Origin: Planctomycetaceae bacterium
GTDB taxonomy: Bacteria > Planctomycetota > Planctomycetia > Planctomycetales > Planctomycetaceae
Length of the DNA: 10,337 bases
Direction of reading: 5' to 3'
NCBI GenBank assembly: GCA_020426085.1
Contig: JAGQQP010000100.1
Location: 1 to 10,337 of the forward strand
Positions within the stretch are counted from its first letter, which is position 1, and each line of letters starts with the position of its first letter. A program made the translations under genes and the position numbers. Under the pieces are notes generated by a model. It was given only the letters and a program-made list of their open reading frames with translations, searched no databases and was not told where the DNA came from. Below are positions 8,123 through 10,337 of the stretch, in pieces.

Positions 8123-8151
8123 GTGTTACCACGTCTGTAGTAATAGTGCAA
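8123..8151 (-). promoter_or_regulatory. Putative promoter of the repressor-sensor operon
   Basis: On the - strand, TTGCAC (8146-8151) is followed after 17 bases by TAACAC (8123-8128). The -10 box is weak, matching the sigma-70 consensus at three of six bases. The case rests on spacing and on operator 2 filling the spacer, a layout that would let a BlaI dimer block RNA polymerase. Confidence 0.4.
8127..8142. promoter_or_regulatory. BlaI-type operator 2
   Basis: TACCAC-GTCT-GTAGTA is an inverted repeat with 6-base arms and one mismatch. It shares the GTAGTA arm and 4-base centre layout with operator 1. The centres are 33 bp apart, close to three helical turns, so two dimers could bind the same face. 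It lies between the proposed -35 and -10 boxes. A lone TGTAGTG half-site (8119-8125) falls midway between the two operators. Confidence 0.75.
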
Positions 8152-8152
8152 G

Positions 8153-8178
8153 CAGAATTCTGGAGAATTTCAGAATTC
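8153..8178. repeat. Short direct repeat CAGAATTC upstream of the repressor promoter
   Basis: CAGAATTC occurs at 8153-8160 and 8171-8178, 18 bp apart, with a related GAGAATTT between them. It lies just upstream of the proposed -35 box. It could be an activator site or chance AT-rich sequence. The rest of the gap (8179-8315) holds no gene I can support, only a second short repeat, GTTAAGCC at 8239-8246 and 8286-8293. Confidence 0.3.
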
Positions 8179-8315
8179 GATGGATGCGGAATGATGGATC
8201 ATTGGAAAAAGCAGGACTGCATTGACAGGTCCGCGCAGGTTAAGCCAACTGATGAAATCAGGTCAAAACTGAGATGATTCCTGAAGTTAAGCCGAGATTA
8301 AGCTGTGATCTGATC

Positions 8316-10313
8316 TTATTTTTCCGTTTCAGGACGCTGCCATTCACCGCGCATCCATTTGACGAGCAGATTCAGGTCGTGCTTGGAAAGTTTAGATTCT
8401 TCAAAGGAAGGCATGATGTTTTTGTCGCCGTAGAAGCGTTCGGCTCCTGGTTTGCGGATGAAATCGATCAGCCATTTTTCTGAACCATACCCGTTAAAAT
8501 CGGGAGCAGCTCCACCCCCTTCTTCGTTGGGATCTCCTGCTTTCATGGCGTGACACTGTGCACAGTAGCCGTTGAATTCAGCGACTTTACCTGACTTGTC
8601 TTTAAAGTCGACGCCACTGAAAACGGAGATGCCGCGTTTCACTGTTTCTTCGCTCAATGGTTTGAAGTCTCTTCGATTGGCTTCGCGGGCAACCAGTGCA
8701 GCGACTGCTTCGACGTCTTCTTTGCTGAGAATTCCTTCAGGACCGACATAACTGTCAGCCCAGTCGCTCATGTCGCCGTTCAGGATCGCATCGCCTCCTT
8801 TTGTTGATCCCAGGTGACCAAAGAATTTCGGTGATTTGGGGTCCATCAGAAATTCCGTCAGCCATTTGGTGGTGGCGAAACCTGCCAGATCGGATGCGCG
8901 GGGAGTGGCGATGACTTTCTTCCCGTCTTTCATTTCCATGATGTTATGCCCTGTGCCATCATGCCCGTTCCAGGTATGGCAGATGCCGCAGTGACGCGCG
9001 AAAATCAGAGGGCCCATTGATTTGGGATCGTTTCTGAGCAGGGAGGCGGGACCTTCCGGGGGAACGCCGTTCTCACTGGCCAGCCAGGAAGCCCGGGCTG
9101 CGTATGCGATTTCCTGTGAACGGTCGAGCGCATAATCAGGCGCACTGCGTTCTGTCTGAATGCCGTACCAGCTGATACCGGAAATGATGAGCAAGCCACC
9201 CACATAAACGATAATGGCAACCCGCTGTCCCCACTTCTCACCCAGAACTTTTTCGTAAAAGGGAACGAGGAACAGTACTGCCAGGATCACTCCAGGTAAC
9301 ACAGCTGTTACCAGAACTTCCATCTCTTTGGGAACCATGTGACGCAGCTCAAACAGGAAGCGGACAAACCATTCCGGGCGGGCAACAAAAGGGATTGAAC
9401 TGTCTGCAGGGGCTTCCAGTTTGATCTCGCTGGCAGGCAGATCTGCTTCCCAGTCGTGGTGCCCGACAGAGAGATGCTGATTTTTTAAAGTGGGGTAAAC
9501 CACGAGTTGGAGAATCACAATTCCAATCAGGATCAATGCCAGTACCAGAGTACGAGTCGTCTGGTAAGGCCAATATGGTTGAGTAATCTCATCTTTAACC
9601 GGGTCATCTTCATCCAGTTGGAAGTCAACTTCAGGGTCATCGGCTGCTTCTTTGATTTTCGCTGTCCGCAGACGTTCGCGGCGGATCAGAGCCATATGAA
9701 TGGTAAACAGCATCAAGGCAATGACAGGCAGCACGATGACGTGAATGGTATAGAGGCGGGTCAAAGTCAGATTGCCGAATTCACTTCCCCCCACGACCAG
9801 AGACCGCAGTGTTGAACCAATGACGGGCATGGTTCCGGCAATTCCCGTTTCAATCTGATAGGACCAGTAACCTTTCTGATCCCAGGGGAGCGGATTACCG
9901 GTAATTGTCAGACCAATGATGACGCCACCAATCAGCAGGCTGGTCCAGTAGATGAACTCTTTGGGTTTCCGGTATCCGGCGGAGATGATCACCAGAAAAA
10001 TATGCACGACGATTGCCACAATCATCATATGTGCGGTGTAGTGGTGTAACCCGCGAACGAACCAGCCCAGATCGACCTGGGTTTCAATATAATGCACACT
10101 TCCCCAGGCAGAGGCCTCGGAAGGACTGTAAACGGTCATCAGGAGTGCGCCTGTTACCATTTCCACCAGCATCATCAATACGAGTGCCCCGCCCCAGATG
10201 AACTGCCAGCGGGAGCGTCGTTTGGTAGGGAAATTTAACAGAAAGATCGCGTGCAGGAAATTTTTATATCCGGTTCGTTCATCGATCCACTGTTGGGCTT
10301 TTTTAGGCAGCAC
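8316..10313 (-). CDS. Cytochrome b fused to a di-heme cytochrome c (complex III-type quinol oxidoreductase subunit)
   Basis: This 665-residue protein starts at GTG 10313. An in-frame TAG (10326-10328) blocks extension upstream, and AGGGAG lies 8 bases before the start. Residues 1-212 are the heme-b half, with paired His ligands His90/His104 (14 apart) and His191/His206 (15 apart, the spacing of cytochrome b6). A charged linker (213-248) leads to the subunit IV-like half, with membrane segments near 253-273, 333-352 and 365-384. The quinol-site motif reads PEWF at 313-316 rather than PEWY. The tail (about 425-660) has two c-heme sites, CGICH 442-446 and CAQCH 584-588, with Met634 (NIMPSF) a likely axial ligand of the second. 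The protein should oxidise quinol in the membrane and pass electrons through its own c hemes to a carrier or oxidase. A Rieske protein is required and is not in the window. The 234-base gap and the operators separate it from the repressor downstream. Confidence 0.92.
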   Translation of the reverse strand: MLPKKAQQWIDERTGYKNFLHAIFLLNFPTKRRSRWQFIWGGALVLMMLVEMVTGALLMTVYSPSEASAWGSVHYIETQVDLGWFVRGLHHYTAHMMIVAIVVHIFLVIISAGYRKPKEFIYWTSLLIGGVIIGLTITGNPLPWDQKGYWSYQIETGIAGTMPVIGSTLRSLVVGGSEFGNLTLTRLYTIHVIVLPVIALMLFTIHMALIRRERLRTAKIKEAADDPEVDFQLDEDDPVKDEITQPYWPYQTTRTLVLALILIGIVILQLVVYPTLKNQHLSVGHHDWEADLPASEIKLEAPADSSIPFVARPEWFVRFLFELRHMVPKEMEVLVTAVLPGVILAVLFLVPFYEKVLGEKWGQRVAIIVYVGGLLIISGISWYGIQTERSAPDYALDRSQEIAYAARASWLASENGVPPEGPASLLRNDPKSMGPLIFARHCGICHTWNGHDGTGHNIMEMKDGKKVIATPRASDLAGFATTKWLTEFLMDPKSPKFFGHLGSTKGGDAILNGDMSDWADSYVGPEGILSKEDVEAVAALVAREANRRDFKPLSEETVKRGISVFSGVDFKDKSGKVAEFNGYCAQCHAMKAGDPNEEGGGAAPDFNGYGSEKWLIDFIRKPGAERFYGDKNIMPSFEESKLSKHDLNLLVKWMRGEWQRPETEK

Positions 10314-10321
10314 TGAAATAT

Positions 10322-10327
10322 CTCCCT
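10322..10327 (-). promoter_or_regulatory. Ribosome binding site of the cytochrome b/c gene
   Basis: AGGGAG on the - strand lies 8 bases before GTG 10313. It supports this non-ATG start. The overlapping in-frame TAG at 10326-10328 might be the stop of an upstream gene, but too little sequence is visible to tell. Confidence 0.6.
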
Positions 10328-10337
10328 ATGGGAAATC

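Noticed and set aside
8082..8132. 17-residue N-terminal extension of the repressor from a start at 8132
   Set aside because: The extension would be encoded across operator 1 and the ribosome binding site, has no family match, and the AGGAGG at 8086-8091 favours ATG 8081.
8249..8261. CTGAT-GAA-ATCAG hairpin as terminator of the cytochrome b/c gene
   Set aside because: The stem is only 5 bp and AT-rich, with no T run downstream on the - strand; likely chance.
7978..8277. Open frame of 99 codons on the + strand across the repressor promoter
   Set aside because: It runs antisense to the repressor's DNA-binding domain and through the operators, with no recognisable product.
10031..10050. TGTAGTGGTGTA, resembling a BlaI half-site
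   Set aside because: It lies within coding sequence around the heme-b ligand His90 of cytochrome b, has no inverted partner at the right spacing, and is explained by codons.

Overview
The window looks like chromosomal DNA from a planctomycete. Three things suggest this: a propeller/HEAT/cytochrome c fusion of the Pirellula-Verrucomicrobium type (positions 1-2798), a BlaI-BlaR1 pair whose sensor carries Cna-B-like and thioredoxin-like domains, and a cytochrome b fused to a di-heme cytochrome c tail. Base composition is moderate, which would suit a Gimesia- or Rubinisphaera-like lineage rather than the GC-rich ones. The genus is inference only. I saw no transposase, integrase, tRNA, rRNA or CRISPR array, and no gene looks broken.

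Layout: two genes lie on the + strand. The first is the 3' part of a large secreted heme-binding protein (1-2798). The second, 81 bases further on, is a secreted S41-family protease (2880-4505). They converge on three genes on the - strand. Read in their own direction, these are a cytochrome b/di-heme c fusion (10313-8316), then a 234-base intergenic region, then a BlaI-type repressor (8081-7635) overlapping by four bases a 1026-residue BlaR1-like M56 metallopeptidase (7638-4558). Only 52 bases separate the two converging units. They hold an imperfect hairpin that could end transcription both ways.

The best-supported regulatory unit is the BlaI/BlaR1 pair. Two ACTAC-N4-GTAGT-type operators, 33 bp centre to centre, lie just upstream of the repressor start. 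One sits in the spacer of a plausible promoter and the other just before the ribosome binding site. This predicts autorepression. The sensor has an M56 HELEH zinc site on its cytoplasmic side. Its outer part ends in a TlpA/thioredoxin-like domain with a CSGC motif, where BlaR1 of staphylococci has a penicillin-binding domain. No beta-lactamase gene is in view. The pair is therefore better described as a candidate envelope or redox sensor with unknown targets than as a beta-lactam resistance switch.

The cytochrome b/c fusion is likely the quinol-oxidising and electron-exit part of a planctomycete complex III. Its Rieske partner is not in the window; it may lie just beyond the right edge.
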